From assembly GCF_000347775.1 (NCBI RefSeq), contig NZ_APAT01000013.1, forward strand, positions 310,001-374,000: a DNA stretch of 64,000 nucleotides, read 5' to 3'. This document shows, in pieces, positions 16,689-25,484 of this stretch (the stretch's first letter is position 1; each line of letters opens with the position of its first letter). The stretch is from Marinobacter santoriniensis NKSG1 (GTDB lineage: Bacteria > Pseudomonadota > Gammaproteobacteria > Pseudomonadales > Oleiphilaceae). The notes under the pieces were generated by a model. The model saw nothing but the letters and a program-made list of their open reading frames with translations. It had not been told where the DNA came from and made no database searches. The position numbers and the translations under genes were made by a program.

Positions 16689-18363
16689 GACGCATCTCCG
16701 CAAGGCGTTCCAGGGAAAGCTGTTGCGCACCGGATGGTGCTTTTGATCGGCCCAATGCATTGAACCCAATGAATACGAGGCCCAGGCTGGCGATAAGCCA
16801 GAGGGCTGTCGCAGCGGCCAGCTCCACTCGATAGCTACCCATCTGCTGGTAAAGCAACACGGGCAGGGTCGGTTCTGCCGGGGAGCCAAACAGGGCGATG
16901 ACGCCAAAATCCCCCAAGGAAAGGCCGGTTCCGTAAGCCATTGCCAGAGACAGGGGGGCTCGCATTCTTGGCCAGTGGAGCCACCGCCAGCGATACCAGC
17001 CGAGCACACCGAGCTGGTCCGCGAGATTCAGGGAGGCGCGATCAAGGCCGTTGAAGGGTTCCTTCAGCAGCTGAAGGGTAAAGGGCAGGGCCATCAGGCC
17101 GTTGATCAGGGCGACCAGCGCCAGGCCCTGGGAGATATCGCCCAGGCCTGGGCGCAACAACAGAAAAAGCCCGGTCCCCAGCACGATCGGAGGGACCATC
17201 AGGGGAATCGCCGGTGTCAGGTTAGACAGCTTTTTCACGGCCGGAATGCGGACCGTGCCCAGGCCAAGAATCGCCAGTGCCGCCGCGACAGAAAGCGCGC
17301 CAGCGGGCAGGGCGATGCTGAAACTCCTTAGAGAGGCCGTCAGCAGCTGTTGCAGGGCGTTACCATCGCCGAAGACCACCTCTGACAGTGATGGAAGCCC
17401 GCGGGCCAGGATGGCGATCAGCGGCAGCAGCAGAAAAACGCTGAAGGCCAGCAGCAATAGGCGGTCTGTTATTCGATGAATCACTCCGCAATCGGGTCTC
17501 GGGATGGCACCCGCAAATGAGCGTTGGGGCGAGAGGTTGGCAGAGAAGTCACCGCGTGCCATGAACGCCCAGAGTAGGCCACAGATGATCAGCTGAACGA
17601 CCGCCAGCATGGCCGCCTGCCCGAAATCGAATTCGAATCGGAGTGCCTGATAGATGGCCACCTCAAGGGTGGTTGCGCCGGGCCCGCCACCCAGCGTCAT
17701 GATGATGGCAAAGCTGGTGAAGCAGAGGGTGAATACCAGCGCACCAGCGCCTGGCAATACGGGCCGAATGGCAGGCCAGTCGACGGCGCGCCAATGCCAC
17801 CAGCCCCTGAGGCCAAGCTGGCTGGCAACCCGGCGCCGGGGGGCGGGGACCGACTCCAGACTCTGCAGCAGGATCCGGCCCGCCAGCGGGGCGTTGAAGA
17901 AGACGTGGGCGAGCACAATGCCATTGATGCCATAGAGGTTCCACTCGTAGGAAAGCCAATGCCCGATCCATTGGGTCACAGTTCCTTCGCGGCCGTAACA
18001 CGCGACAAGTCCGGACACGGCCACAATGGTGGGCAACACCAGACTCAGTTCCATGACTCTCAGCAATGCCTTCCGGCCAGGGAAGGCGCTCTGGCGCAGC
18101 AGTGCCAGCGCCACCAGAATCCCCAGGGCAAGGCTGATGGCCGTTGAAATCACCGCTTGCCGGAGCGTAAAGGCAATCACGTTGCGAAGGTACGGACTGT
18201 TCCACAACTCAGAGACATCCGGCTGGCGCGCCTGCCAGATCAGCGCCCCAAGGCCCGCCAGCGTGAGGGCGATGAGCCCCCCAGCCACGAGCAGTCCGGG
18301 TAACGTGTGCCAGAACGGCCGGCTCAGGGGCGCGCGGTTGGTGGTGGCCGGGAATGCAGCCAT
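16681..18363 (-). CDS. thiP: Thiamine ABC transporter permease ThiP
   Basis: A 560-residue double permease with about twelve helices and two binding-protein-dependent transport domains; the second contains FNGLDRASLNLADQLG, the loop that contacts the ATPase. Tandem fused permeases of this length are characteristic of ThiP. An ATG at 18387 is in frame, but the ATG at 18363 forms a TAATG overlap with the thiB stop and is preferred. Confidence 0.93.
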   Translation of the reverse strand: MAAFPATTNRAPLSRPFWHTLPGLLVAGGLIALTLAGLGALIWQARQPDVSELWNSPYLRNVIAFTLRQAVISTAISLALGILVALALLRQSAFPGRKALLRVMELSLVLPTIVAVSGLVACYGREGTVTQWIGHWLSYEWNLYGINGIVLAHVFFNAPLAGRILLQSLESVPAPRRRVASQLGLRGWWHWRAVDWPAIRPVLPGAGALVFTLCFTSFAIIMTLGGGPGATTLEVAIYQALRFEFDFGQAAMLAVVQLIICGLLWAFMARGDFSANLSPQRSFAGAIPRPDCGVIHRITDRLLLLAFSVFLLLPLIAILARGLPSLSEVVFGDGNALQQLLTASLRSFSIALPAGALSVAAALAILGLGTVRIPAVKKLSNLTPAIPLMVPPIVLGTGLFLLLRPGLGDISQGLALVALINGLMALPFTLQLLKEPFNGLDRASLNLADQLGVLGWYRWRWLHWPRMRAPLSLAMAYGTGLSLGDFGVIALFGSPAEPTLPVLLYQQMGSYRVELAAATALWLIASLGLVFIGFNALGRSKAPSGAQQLSLERLAEMRHA

Positions 18364-19367
18364 TACTGGATCATGGCGTTGAGCCATTGGTTCAGCCAGG
18401 CTTTCCGGTTTTGTGCAACGACCGCCGGATCAATGAACAGGGTTTTTCCGGGGTCGATCAGCCTGTCGAAAACGGCCGGCAGGTCATCGCCGAGGTCGGT
18501 CGCCGGATACATCACGTTTTTCAGGGGAATGTGCTGCTGGAAACCGGGCGTCAAAATGAATTTCAGAAAGTCCCTTGCGAGATCCTTATGCTCGGAGGAT
18601 TTCACGAGCGCGGCCACCTCGACCTGCAGATAGTGGCCTTCATCGAAACGCGCTGCCTGGTAACGGTCCGTCTTGTCCACCGCCATGTGATAGGCCGGGG
18701 ACGTGGAATAGGAGAGAATCATCGGCGCTTCCCCGTTCATGAACAGTGAGAAGTAACCGTCGCTCCAGCTCTTTGTGGTGGCCAGAATCTTGTGGCTCAG
18801 CTTCTGCCACTTTTCGCCGGCCTTGTCCCCGTATACCGCCCGCATCCAGAGCAGCAGGCCCAGTCCCGGTGTGCTGGTACGCGGATCCTCGATGATGATC
18901 TTCAGGTCATCGGGGGCGTTGATGAGGGCCTCGAGGCTGGTGGGAGGATTGGGCAATTTCTGAGTATCGTAAACGAACGCGAAGTAGCCATAGTCGTAGG
19001 GCACGAACAGCGGATCCGTCCAGTCTATAGGCAAATCCAGGTTGTCCAGACTGATTTCATGCGGGGCGAGCAGGCCTGTCTGTCGGGCCGTTTCCATGGT
19101 GCCGGTGTCCAGCCCGAGCACGACATCCGCGTTGGTGGATGCGCCCTCAAGGCGAAGCCTCTGCAGAATATCTCCGCCACTTTCGAGCGCGACATAGTGA
19201 AGCGTACAGTCGCACTGCGTCTCGAAAGCCTGCTTGATCGCAGGGCCAGGGCCCCATTCGGCCGCGAAAGAGGGTTGGGTGTATACAGTCAGGGTGGTGT
19301 GGTTGTCGGCGACAGCCACAGCTGACGAGGCCAGGCCCGCCAATAGAAGAACGCTGCGAAACAGCAT
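18363..19367 (-). CDS. thiB: Thiamine-binding periplasmic protein ThiB
   Basis: 334 residues. A signal peptide (MLFRSVLLLAGLASSAVAVA) precedes the mature start TLTVYTQPSFAAEWGPG. The SBP fold contains LGLDTGTMETARQTGL and IIEDPRTSTPGLGLLLWM, as in E. coli TbpA. It delivers thiamine compounds to ThiPQ. First gene of thiBPQ, located about 60 bases downstream of a TPP riboswitch. Confidence 0.93.
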   Translation of the reverse strand: MLFRSVLLLAGLASSAVAVADNHTTLTVYTQPSFAAEWGPGPAIKQAFETQCDCTLHYVALESGGDILQRLRLEGASTNADVVLGLDTGTMETARQTGLLAPHEISLDNLDLPIDWTDPLFVPYDYGYFAFVYDTQKLPNPPTSLEALINAPDDLKIIIEDPRTSTPGLGLLLWMRAVYGDKAGEKWQKLSHKILATTKSWSDGYFSLFMNGEAPMILSYSTSPAYHMAVDKTDRYQAARFDEGHYLQVEVAALVKSSEHKDLARDFLKFILTPGFQQHIPLKNVMYPATDLGDDLPAVFDRLIDPGKTLFIDPAVVAQNRKAWLNQWLNAMIQ

Positions 19368-19426
19368 GGTTGAAGTCCTCTGGATCCGGAGGGGGCCACG
19401 CTGCGGTTTCGGGCTGATGGCAAACG

Positions 19427-19508
19427 CTCAATCCCTTCGCCGGTATGAGCCGGATCAGGTTCGGCGGGTATGGTCTCAGCCCCGATTCCGCGTGGGCACC
19501 CCGTTGAG
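19427..19508 (-). promoter_or_regulatory. TPP riboswitch (THI element) upstream of thiB
   Basis: Read on the minus strand, the segment contains the diagnostic blocks GGGGTGCC, GGCTGAGA, a purine-poor ACCCG, GAACCTGATC, and ACCGGCGAAGGGA, closed by a 5-bp P1 helix (CTCAA with TTGAG). GCTGAGA and CTGATC belong to the TPP-sensing core. It begins 59 bases before the thiB ATG and should reduce thiBPQ expression when thiamine pyrophosphate is abundant. No strong terminator stem was seen before thiB, so control of translation start is more likely. Confidence 0.96.
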
Positions 19509-19554
19509 TTAGGGGGAGTATATCATTGATCAGAGGATTCACGTTGCCAGGAAA

Positions 19555-19953
19555 CTAGCCTTCGACCATTGGCACCAGACGGGAGTCGTCGATGGCCGCG
19601 GTTCGGTGGTGAACGATCGCCTGGTACTCGTCACTCTCTACCATCGCGAAGAACGCCTCGATGGAAGGGTACCGGACCAGCAACACATGGTCCCAGTGTT
19701 CGGTTTCCGGGCCAATCAGGGTCGCGGTCGGGGCGCCGGCCCAGACCAGCTCGCCGCCAGCGGATTTGACGCACTTGATGGCCCCTTTGCTGTATTCCGC
19801 GTAGGCCTGTTGCCCGGTTCGACCAGAACTGCCATCACCGTAATCCGCCTGCTGGCGAAATTTCAGCAAATTCAGCATCACGATGGGTCTGTTACGTGGG
19901 GTGTTTTCGAGAACGGTCTTGATGCTGTCTGAGGTTGGATTCACGCTTTTCAT
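19555..19953 (-). CDS. DUF1330 family protein
   Basis: A 132-residue soluble protein with a ferredoxin-like alpha/beta pattern. PIVMLNLLKFR and the segment HVLLVRYPSIEAFFAMVESDEYQ (split here by function: the strand and the W/Y-rich helix) are typical of DUF1330, a dimeric alpha-beta barrel-like family with no assigned reaction. Likely monocistronic, upstream of the riboswitch on the same strand. Confidence 0.8.
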   Translation of the reverse strand: MKSVNPTSDSIKTVLENTPRNRPIVMLNLLKFRQQADYGDGSSGRTGQQAYAEYSKGAIKCVKSAGGELVWAGAPTATLIGPETEHWDHVLLVRYPSIEAFFAMVESDEYQAIVHHRTAAIDDSRLVPMVEG

Positions 19954-20142
19954 GGTTGTACCTGTTGTTTCTTGTTGGTTGCACTATGTGCAATAGTTAC
20001 TTTTTCTTTTATTTCATGCACGTGAGACAAAATATCGGGTGCAGGAAATAATGCAACCATGAGGCGATGTACGGAGATAGGGCGCCTGGACGAGCGGTGG
20101 GACGAGAAAGGGGGGCAGGGACGGTAACTTTTTTGCAGGCAC

Positions 20143-20172
20143 AAAAAAAAGGCAGCAAATGCTGCCTTTTTC
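20143..20172 (-). terminator. Rho-independent terminator of the cold-shock gene
   Basis: GGCAGC at 20151-20156 pairs with GCTGCC at 20161-20166 around AAAT, with flanking A and T runs on both sides. In the minus direction an eight-T run follows the hairpin. It lies about 20 bases after the stop codon. Confidence 0.9.
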
Positions 20173-20189
20173 AGTACGTTGGCTGTTAT

Positions 20190-20711
<522 letters not shown>

Positions 20712-20739
20712 TTGACGCCCGAACCGGAATCCGTAGAAT
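20712..20739 (+). promoter_or_regulatory. Sigma-70-type promoter of tRNA-Gly/tRNA-Cys
   Basis: TTGACG at 20712-20717 and TAGAAT at 20734-20739 are separated by 16 bases. The first tRNA begins 37 bases beyond the -10 box. Confidence 0.65.
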
Positions 20740-20776
20740 ACGCTCCCGTTGACGAGGCAACGCCTCTGAACAAAGA

Positions 20777-20852
20777 GCGGGAATAGCTCAGTTGGTAGAG
20801 CACAACCTTGCCAAGGTTGGGGTCGCGAGTTCGAATCTCGTTTCCCGCTCCA
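20777..20852 (+). tRNA. tRNA-Gly (anticodon GCC)
   Basis: Acceptor GCGGGAA pairs with TTCCCGC. D arm has AGCTCAGTTGGTAGAGC. The anticodon stem CAACC/GGTTG encloses TTGCCAA with anticodon GCC. T loop is GTTCGAATC and CCA is encoded at 20850-20852. 76 bases. Confidence 0.97.
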
Positions 20853-20911
20853 ATATCCAAGTCTCTCAATGCCTCCTGAGAGCAAAAGGCCGAAATTCCA
20901 AAGGCTTTCCC

Positions 20912-20985
20912 GGCGCGGTGGCAGAGTGGTTATGCAGCGGACTGCAACTCCGTGTACGCCGGTTCGATTCCGACCCGCGCCTCCA
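20912..20985 (+). tRNA. tRNA-Cys (anticodon GCA)
   Basis: Acceptor GGCGCGG pairs with CCGCGCC. The anticodon loop CTGCAAC carries GCA, the T arm has GGTTCGATTCC, and CCA is encoded at 20983-20985. 74 bases. It follows tRNA-Gly by 59 bases and is presumably cut from the same transcript. Confidence 0.97.
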
Positions 20986-21168
20986 TTATTTCCCCAGTCA
21001 GTTACTTCACCAGGCATTCCGTCAATTGCTTGCGTCTGTCCACGTTTGATTAAATCCTGACCTGTTTTCCTGAGCCTTTAGCGACCCTGGTTGTCGCCTG
21101 GCATCTGTAAAGTTTTCGCGGGTAGTCTAGAATGACGCGAAAATTCCCAGATCTCTCAGGTACATAAA

Positions 21169-22293
21169 ATGCCGACGTTTTTGCATACCGCAGACTGGCA
21201 GATGGGCAGGGCGTTTACCCGTTTCGACACCGAGGACGGCGCGGCTCTGGTCGAGGCCCGGTTCGAGGCCATTGAAAAACTTGCCGAACTGGCCAGTGAA
21301 CACCAGTGCGATGCGGTATTGGTCGCGGGTGATGTCTTTGACGCACAAACAGTGTCTGATCGCACCATCCGGCGGGTATTCAACGCCACAAAGGGATTTG
21401 CCGGCCCCTGGGTCATGCTGCCCGGCAACCACGATGCCGCCCTGGCAGAGAGCGTATGGACGCGAGCCCAGCGCCTCGGTGCAGTACCTGAGAACGTACA
21501 CCTGTCGCTGCAGCCCGGCGTTATCAATCTGGATCCGCAGCGCCTCAGCATCCTATGCGCGCCGCTCACTCAAAGGCATACCTACGGTGATCTTACCGAG
21601 CCGTTCACCGGCTACGAGTCACCGGAAGGCTTCCTCCGAATCGGCCTGGCCCATGGTAGTGTCCAGGGCCTGTTGCCGGACGAGATTGATTCTACCAACC
21701 CCATCGCGCCGAACCGTGCCGAAGCCAGCAGGCTCGATTATCTCGCCCTGGGCGACTGGCACGGCACCAAACAGATTGATGAGCGCACCTGGTACAGCGG
21801 CACCCCCGAGCCCGAACGCTTTCGGAATAACGAAGCCGGCAACGCCCTGATCGTTGAAGTGCCCGAGGCAGGGGCAACGCCGACGGTAACCCGAATACCC
21901 ACCGGTCGGTATCAATGGCACCAGTGGCGGGAAACCCTGGCTGTGCAATCCGATCTTGACCAACTGCTGGAGCGGTTGAACGCCTTGCCCGAATTCGCCG
22001 TTGTAGACCTGCGGCTCGAGGGTTCGATAACCCTCGCCGGGGAAGAAACACTGCTGAAAGCGCTCTCCGTGGCTGAAGCCCGATTCCGTAGCCTTCGATG
22101 CGAACGCAGCGGGCTTCAGCTTGCGCCGACCGACGAGGATATCGCAGCCCTGAAAGCGGACGGGTACGTGGGCGAAGTCGTCGAGAGCCTGCGCGAGCGC
22201 CAACAAGAGGGCGCGCAGGATGACGCCGCCCGGGATGCGCTGGCGATTCTGGCTGGCTTGCTCAGAGAGCGGGAACAGGAGGCCAGCCAATGA
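21169..22293 (+). CDS. SbcD-like DNA repair exonuclease (metallophosphoesterase)
   Basis: 374 residues. The calcineurin-like phosphoesterase motifs are complete: HTADWQMG near 6-13, AGDVFD near 51-56, LPGNHDA, LAHGS and LGDWHG. These ligate two metal ions for nuclease activity in SbcD/Mre11-type proteins. A C-terminal domain from about 260 would bind the partner ATPase. The stop overlaps the ATG of the SbcC-like gene by four bases (ATGA). Length and partner fit the YhaO/YhaN-like branch rather than classical E. coli SbcCD. Confidence 0.85.
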   Translation: MPTFLHTADWQMGRAFTRFDTEDGAALVEARFEAIEKLAELASEHQCDAVLVAGDVFDAQTVSDRTIRRVFNATKGFAGPWVMLPGNHDAALAESVWTRAQRLGAVPENVHLSLQPGVINLDPQRLSILCAPLTQRHTYGDLTEPFTGYESPEGFLRIGLAHGSVQGLLPDEIDSTNPIAPNRAEASRLDYLALGDWHGTKQIDERTWYSGTPEPERFRNNEAGNALIVEVPEAGATPTVTRIPTGRYQWHQWRETLAVQSDLDQLLERLNALPEFAVVDLRLEGSITLAGEETLLKALSVAEARFRSLRCERSGLQLAPTDEDIAALKADGYVGEVVESLRERQQEGAQDDAARDALAILAGLLREREQEASQ

Positions 22294-24929
22294 AACTGCA
22301 GCGCATGCGCATTGAGCAGCTACGCCAGTTCCGCAAACCCTTTGTTCTGGACCACCTGCAACCCGGCCTGAACCTGATTCATGGCCCCAACGAGTCCGGC
22401 AAGAGCACCCTGGTACGTGCCATCCGGGCGGCGTTTTTCGAGCGCTATCGCTCAACCGCCGTTGACGACCTTCGGCCCTGGGGCGATTCCGCCGCGGCGC
22501 CCACCGTTGAACTGGATTTCGAGCACGAGAACCGGAACTGGCATCTCACCAAGAGCTTCCTGCAGCGCAAACGCTGTGACCTGACCGTCGGCACCGAGAC
22601 CTACAGCGAAGACGACGCGGAAGAAAAACTGGCCGAATTGCTGGGCTACCAGTACCCGAAACGCGGCGCCAGCAAAGCCGAACACTGGGGTATACCGGGA
22701 CTGTTGTGGGTCGAGCAGGGCACCGGCCAGGACATCGAACAGGCCATAGAGCACGCCGGCGACCATCTGAAGTCCGCCCTGAATTCCATGGTAGGCGAGG
22801 TGGCCAGTTCCGGCGGCGATGACCTGATCGAGACCGTTCGCAGCCAGCGCGACACCCTGCTGACCGGCACCGGCAAGCCCCGGGGAGACTACCTGAAACT
22901 GGAGAAAGACCGCGCCCAGTACGAGGCCGAAATCCAAGAGCTGAAGGAGCGGGTGCATAAATACCAGGAACAGGTCGACCGGCTTGGCAAACTCGCCCAG
23001 GACTATGATCAGGCCGAGGCCGAGCGCCCCTGGGAAGAGGCCCAGCGACAGCTGGAGCAAGCACGCACCCGGTATCAGCAGGTAGAACGCCTGGAACAAC
23101 AGCAAGCCCAGGAAAAGGCCACGTTCGCCCAGCTGCAGCAGAACCACCGGTTGCTGCAACAGAACAAGGAACACCTGGAAGGCCTGAGTCGCCAGCTTGA
23201 GGGTCGAAAAGGCGAACTGGACCGTGCGGAGCGAGATCTTGCCACCGCACAAGCGCAAACGCCGATGATTGCAGGCCGTTTGCAAGAAGCCAGAACCGCC
23301 TACGAGCAAGCCGAAAAGCAACGCAAGCTCGCCGGCTTGCTGCAAACCCGGGAACGGCTGGAGCAGGATGCCCGACGGCTCGAGCAACAGAAACAATTGC
23401 TGACCCAGAACCTCGCCAAAGCAAAGGACTACCACCAGCAGCTGGAGCAGGCCAGGCAGCAGGCCAGAGACAACCGGATTGATTCCGGTGCCGTCAAAAA
23501 GCTGAAAGCGACCGCGAACCAGCTGAACGAAGAAACCATCCGTTCACGGACCATCGCGACCCGGTTGAATTGGCAGCTGGAAGCCAGCGCGTCGTTAACG
23601 CTGAACAACGAGCCACTCACCGGGCAAGGCGAACAGCAGCTTCTGGAAGAATCCACACTGGTTATCCCCGGCGTGGGTACCCTGGGTATAACCCCCGGCG
23701 GCGAGGAGCTGGCAAGCACCCGCCGGAAGCTCAAAACCCTTGAGGACAGCTTTGCTGAACAGCTGAAGACCCTCAGCGTGACATCCGTGGAACAGGCCGA
23801 AGACCGGCTTTCAGCGTTTGAAAGTGCCGGAAGAGCCCAGAAACACGCGGAAGATTTGCTGAAATCTGTGGCACCGGCCGGCATTGAGCAGCTTGTCTCC
23901 GAACAAAGCGAGGCGGAAAGCGGACTGGAGAAAGCCAGAAGCCAATTGCAGGCCACGCCCGAACCGGAACAGAAAGAGAACGTACCCGCCCTGGAGGAGG
24001 CAGAAGCCGCTTTTGTTCAGGCGGGCAACGAACTGGATAAGGCCGAATCCGATGAGCGTGAACATCAGTCAACGCTGTCGACTCTGAAACAGGCCCGGGA
24101 CAATGCCAAAACCGAATGGCAGCGGCTGGCGGATGAAGAACAGAGCCCGGAACGGCAGCAGCAACTTCAGCAGATAAACACCGACCTCGCGAACCTCGAA
24201 AAACAACAGGCCGAACTGCAAGCCAGCCTCGAACGCCGCGAACGGGAAATCCGCGAAGCCCGCCCGGATTTTCTCAAGCAGGACATCGAACGCTACCAGA
24301 ATGCGGTCAATCACCTGCGCCAGGCCCAGGAGAATCGCGGCCGTGAACTCCGCGATATCAAAGTCAGGCTGGAAGCCTGGGGTGCAGAAGGGCTGGAAGA
24401 ACAGCTCAACGAAAAAGAGGCGGAGCTCGACCAATGCAATCGCCGCTATCAGGAATTGCACCGCCGTGCCCAAGCGCTGGATCTGCTGCTAACCCTGCTC
24501 ACGGAAAAACGCCAGGCCCTCACACGCCGCCTGCAGGCACCGCTGCAAAAGCACCTCAACCACTACCTGTCGGTGCTGTTCCCCGAAGCCTCCCTGGAAG
24601 TGGACGAACAGCTACGGCCTGGCAAATTCAGCCGCGGCACAGAACTGGGGCAAATCACTGAACTGAGTTTTGGTGCGCGGGAACAGATGGGCCTGATCAG
24701 CCGCCTGGCCTATGCCGATCTGCTGCGGGAAGCCGGCAGGCCAACGCTGGTCATCCTGGACGACACCCTGGTGCACAGTGACAGCGACCGCCTGGAAGAC
24801 ATGAAGCGCATCCTGTTTGATGCGGCCAGCCGGCATCAGATACTGCTGTTTACCTGCCATCCGGAGAAGTGGCAGGACCTCGGGGTGCCGCCTTTGGATA
24901 TTCAGGCATCGAAGGAGCAGGGGGCTTAA
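22290..24929 (+). CDS. SbcC/YhaN-like SMC-type ATPase without a zinc hook
   Basis: 879 residues. The N-terminal half-ATPase has Walker A GPNESGKST near 32-40. A long glutamine-rich coiled coil runs from about 190 to 400 and again from about 470 to 760. The C-terminal half has the signature LSFGAREQMGLISRLAYADL and Walker B LVILDDTLVHSD near 820. Between the coils, at about 424-467, sits a beta-rich insert (STLVIPGVGTLGITPGG) where Rad50/SbcC carry the CxxC zinc hook; no CxxC occurs anywhere. It probably works with the SbcD-like nuclease on DNA ends or hairpins. Confidence 0.85.
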   Translation: MKLQRMRIEQLRQFRKPFVLDHLQPGLNLIHGPNESGKSTLVRAIRAAFFERYRSTAVDDLRPWGDSAAAPTVELDFEHENRNWHLTKSFLQRKRCDLTVGTETYSEDDAEEKLAELLGYQYPKRGASKAEHWGIPGLLWVEQGTGQDIEQAIEHAGDHLKSALNSMVGEVASSGGDDLIETVRSQRDTLLTGTGKPRGDYLKLEKDRAQYEAEIQELKERVHKYQEQVDRLGKLAQDYDQAEAERPWEEAQRQLEQARTRYQQVERLEQQQAQEKATFAQLQQNHRLLQQNKEHLEGLSRQLEGRKGELDRAERDLATAQAQTPMIAGRLQEARTAYEQAEKQRKLAGLLQTRERLEQDARRLEQQKQLLTQNLAKAKDYHQQLEQARQQARDNRIDSGAVKKLKATANQLNEETIRSRTIATRLNWQLEASASLTLNNEPLTGQGEQQLLEESTLVIPGVGTLGITPGGEELASTRRKLKTLEDSFAEQLKTLSVTSVEQAEDRLSAFESAGRAQKHAEDLLKSVAPAGIEQLVSEQSEAESGLEKARSQLQATPEPEQKENVPALEEAEAAFVQAGNELDKAESDEREHQSTLSTLKQARDNAKTEWQRLADEEQSPERQQQLQQINTDLANLEKQQAELQASLERREREIREARPDFLKQDIERYQNAVNHLRQAQENRGRELRDIKVRLEAWGAEGLEEQLNEKEAELDQCNRRYQELHRRAQALDLLLTLLTEKRQALTRRLQAPLQKHLNHYLSVLFPEASLEVDEQLRPGKFSRGTELGQITELSFGAREQMGLISRLAYADLLREAGRPTLVILDDTLVHSDSDRLEDMKRILFDAASRHQILLFTCHPEKWQDLGVPPLDIQASKEQGA

Positions 24930-25484
24930 TCCCTGTATCTTGATTGGTGTGGATAGCACCCAAAAGTTTGTTGGCCGCGACTTGTCCGCTTGGTAGCCTG
25001 GTTTAAATGGACTTCAGGTTAATTACCCGCATAGGAAGCATTGAATGCGGTATACGCTGGCCTATTACAACAAGAACGCCGATGCGTTTGTGGAATCAAC
25101 GGATCAAGTCCGCATGGAAGAGCTTTACCTGGAACTCCTTCCGCAAGTTCCTGAGGATAGAAATATTCCGGATGAGGGCTCTGGTTTGACGGAATAGAGC
25201 ATCATAGGAACCATTTTGTCCTTATTGTTCTTCGAGAGCTGGCAATCGAGCATCGTGGATCCAGGTGCGCACGGTATAACCCTTTCGACGTCAATTAGTG
25301 AAACCTGTGCTCGAATTAGTTAAAGACCTTGGAAACTGTATCTTTCTCTTGCAGTATTGAGGTAATAAAAAGTACGACGCAGGCTAATCTTTTGTTGGCG
25401 GCCAGAGCTTGAATGGGGTCTGATCACGTAGGGAGAGCCGCTCGATAAAACGCAGTGAGTCATGGATAGGTTGTAGGTAGTGAT
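24930..25484. other. Boundary region at the left end of the accessory island
   Basis: 555 bases between the SbcC-like gene and the island operon. Base composition shifts toward A/T here. It holds one degenerate coding fragment (25045-25197). I found no integrase, no tRNA gene end and no clear direct repeat shared with the right end near 36700. The operon promoter must lie between 25200 and 25480, but no strong box pair stands out. Confidence 0.5.
25045..25197 (+). pseudogene. Remnant of a class I SAM-dependent methyltransferase gene
   Basis: A 50-codon frame starting ATG (with GGAAG upstream) encodes MRYTLAYYNKNADAF, then VRMEELYLELLPQVPE. This is the usual opening of small TehB-like methyltransferases, where the next element should be a motif I of the type LDAGCGSGRD. 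Instead the frame reads IPDEGSGLTE and stops, so the SAM-binding loop is destroyed and the rest of the gene is missing. I interpret it as a decayed gene cut at the island edge. Confidence 0.55.

Noticed and set aside
16689..17009. N-terminal extension of ThiQ
   Set aside because: The open frame overlaps the thiP coding region and has no ThiQ homology; the start at 16688 with ATGA-type coupling explains the gene fully.
22452..23956. Long minus-strand frames inside the SbcC-like gene
   Set aside because: They mirror the GC-rich coiled-coil codons; composition (Leu/Phe/Gly runs) is that of a shadow.
25007..25189. 60-codon frame in the island boundary
   Set aside because: It is the out-of-frame shadow of the methyltransferase remnant.
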